In this document: piece by piece, positions 62,919-64,000 of the stretch
Numbering within the stretch: position 1 is the stretch's first letter
How the letters are laid out: every line of letters starts with the position of its first letter
Assembly: GCA_018401495.1 (NCBI GenBank)
Contig: JAGYJX010000035.1
Span: 248,001 to 312,000, forward strand
Reading direction: 5' to 3'
DNA: 64,000 bases
Source of the DNA: Rhodospirillaceae bacterium
GTDB taxonomy: Bacteria; Pseudomonadota; Alphaproteobacteria; Thalassobaculales; Thalassobaculaceae
Program-made: the position numbers and the translations under genes
The notes under the pieces: model-generated
What the model saw: only the letters and a program-made list of their open reading frames with translations
What the model was told of the DNA's origin: nothing
Database searches by the model: none

Positions 62919-64000
62919 CTACTCCGCCGCCGGCCGCAGCGCCGGGCGGTAGACGCCCTGGAAGGCGTTGGTGATCGGATAGCGCCGGTCCTTCCCGAAG
63001 GAGCGGGCGGTGACCTTGACGCCCGGCGGCGCCTGCCGGCGCTTGTACTCGGCGCGGTCCAGCATGCGCCAGATCCGCATCACGGTCTCCGCGTCGAAGC
63101 CCTTGGCGACGATCCCGTCGACCGGGGTCTCGTTCTCGATCAGCTCGCTCAGGATGGCGTCCAGCACCGGATAGGGCGGCAGGCTGTCCTCGTCCTTCTG
63201 GTCGGGTCGCAGCTCGGCCGAGGGCGGCTTGGTGATGATCCGCTCCGGCATCACCGGCCCGTCAGGGCCCAGGCCGCCGGCCGGGCGGTGGGCGTTGCGC
63301 CAGGTCGACAGCTCGAACACGCTCATCTTGTAGACGTCCTTCAGCACCGAGTAGCCGCCGCACATGTCGCCGTAGAGCGTGGCGTAGCCGACCGACATCT
63401 CCGACTTGTTGCCGGTCGACAGCACCATGTGGCCGAACTTGTTGGACAGCGCCATCAGGGTGATGCCGCGCGAGCGCGCCTGGATGTTCTCCTCGGTGAT
63501 GTCGGGGCTCGGTGCCGGCGAACGGCTCGGCCAGCATGCCGGCGAACGCCTGCATCGCCGGGCCGATGTCGATGGTCGAGTACCGCACTCCCATCATCTC
63601 GGCGGCCGCCGCCGCGTCCTCCAGGCTGTGCGCCGAGGTGTAGGGCGACGGCATCATCACGCAGCGCACCCGGTCGGGGCCGAGCGCGTCGACCGCGACC
63701 GCCGCGCTGATCGCGGAATCGATGCCGCCGGACAGGCCGAGGATGACGCCCGGGAAGCCGTTCTTGACGACGTAGTCGCGCAACCCCGTGGTCAGCGCGC
63801 AGTACAGGGACTCGACGCCCTCCGGCTGCCGGACGCGCGGCCCCGGCGCGCAGGACCAGCCGTCGGCGCCGCGGGTCCAGCGGGTGGTGACGACCGCCTC
63901 CTCCCAGGCCGGGAGCTGCAGCACCAGGCTGCGGTCGGCGTTCAGGACGAACGAGGCGCCGTCGAACACCAGCTCGTCCTGTCCGCCAAGCTGGTTCAGG
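62919..64000 (-). CDS. nadE: NAD synthetase, glutamine-hydrolysing (5'-truncated by window; frameshift)
   Basis: C-terminal part of glutamine-dependent NAD+ synthase; its nitrilase-type N-terminal domain lies beyond the window edge. The ATP-pyrophosphatase loop VILGLSGGIDSAISAAVA, VMMPSPYTSAHS, ALSNKFGHMVLSTGNKSEM and VYKMSVFELSTWRN are intact. One surplus base near 63506 (forward) breaks the frame at GTEPDITEENIQARSRG. It makes NAD+ from deamido-NAD+. Stop at 62919. Confidence 0.93.

Overview
This is about 64 kb of GC-rich (roughly two-thirds GC) chromosome from an alphaproteobacterium, probably Rhodospirillales-like. Three things point there: the alphaproteobacterial ATPase inhibitor zeta (DUF1476) gene next to purB, the order purB-zeta-purC-purS-purQ-purL-bolA-grxD, and the pairing of mtnA with a class II aldolase. 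No rRNA, tRNA, CRISPR array, transposase or phage gene was seen. By my count about 33 single-base frameshifts interrupt 22 otherwise well-preserved genes, including purB, purL and nadE. I read these as consensus errors in the assembly, not gene death, and I annotate such genes over their full reconstructed span.

Layout. 0-1.3 kb: a diguanylate cyclase coupled to a small protein. 1.4-5.7 kb: a non-homologous end-joining locus with two Ku genes around a three-domain LigD. 6-20.2 kb: an accessory surface-glycan island holding two radical SAM/SPASM proteins, an AsnB-type amidotransferase, a secreted protein, a sugar N-formyltransferase, WbqC, a nucleotide-sugar dehydratase, a DegT aminotransferase, and two copies of a large GT61 glycosyltransferase. 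The second GT61 gene follows an intact aminotransferase and the first follows only a scrap of one, so the pair looks duplicated. 20.4-22 kb: an RHH regulator with a likely self-operator, then a PHB-depolymerase-type esterase. 22-24.7 kb: 5-oxoprolinase pxpA facing away from pxpBC. 24.7-28.9 kb: a LysR regulator divergent from an SDR, a GMC oxidoreductase and cytochrome c'. 29-31.4 kb: radC, a receiver protein and an MFS transporter.

31.5-36.4 kb (minus strand): mtnA, a class II aldolase, a class III aminotransferase and several small proteins, including an SRPBCC protein. This is compatible with a DHAP-type methylthioribose salvage shunt. 36.5-47.8 kb: a P-loop kinase-like gene and the purine cluster, with a degenerate redoxin/2OG-oxygenase fusion, the zeta gene and a TANGO2 gene between purB and purC, and a PAS histidine kinase wedged between purS and purQ. 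47.9-51.9 kb: an FAD-linked oxidase, a DUF3592 membrane protein, a TPR-methyltransferase and rpsD. 52-57.8 kb (minus): a complete dipeptide/oligopeptide ABC importer (two ATPases, two permeases, a Tat-exported binding protein). 57.9-64 kb (minus): a VOC protein, trmJ, cimA, cysS (with a possible leader peptide) and the 3' part of nadE, which runs off the window.

Ten copies or part-copies of an imperfect hairpin repeat sit only between genes (35.1-35.25, 43.98-44.12, 60.85-60.99 and 62.6-62.9 kb). They look like a REP-type family of this genome.
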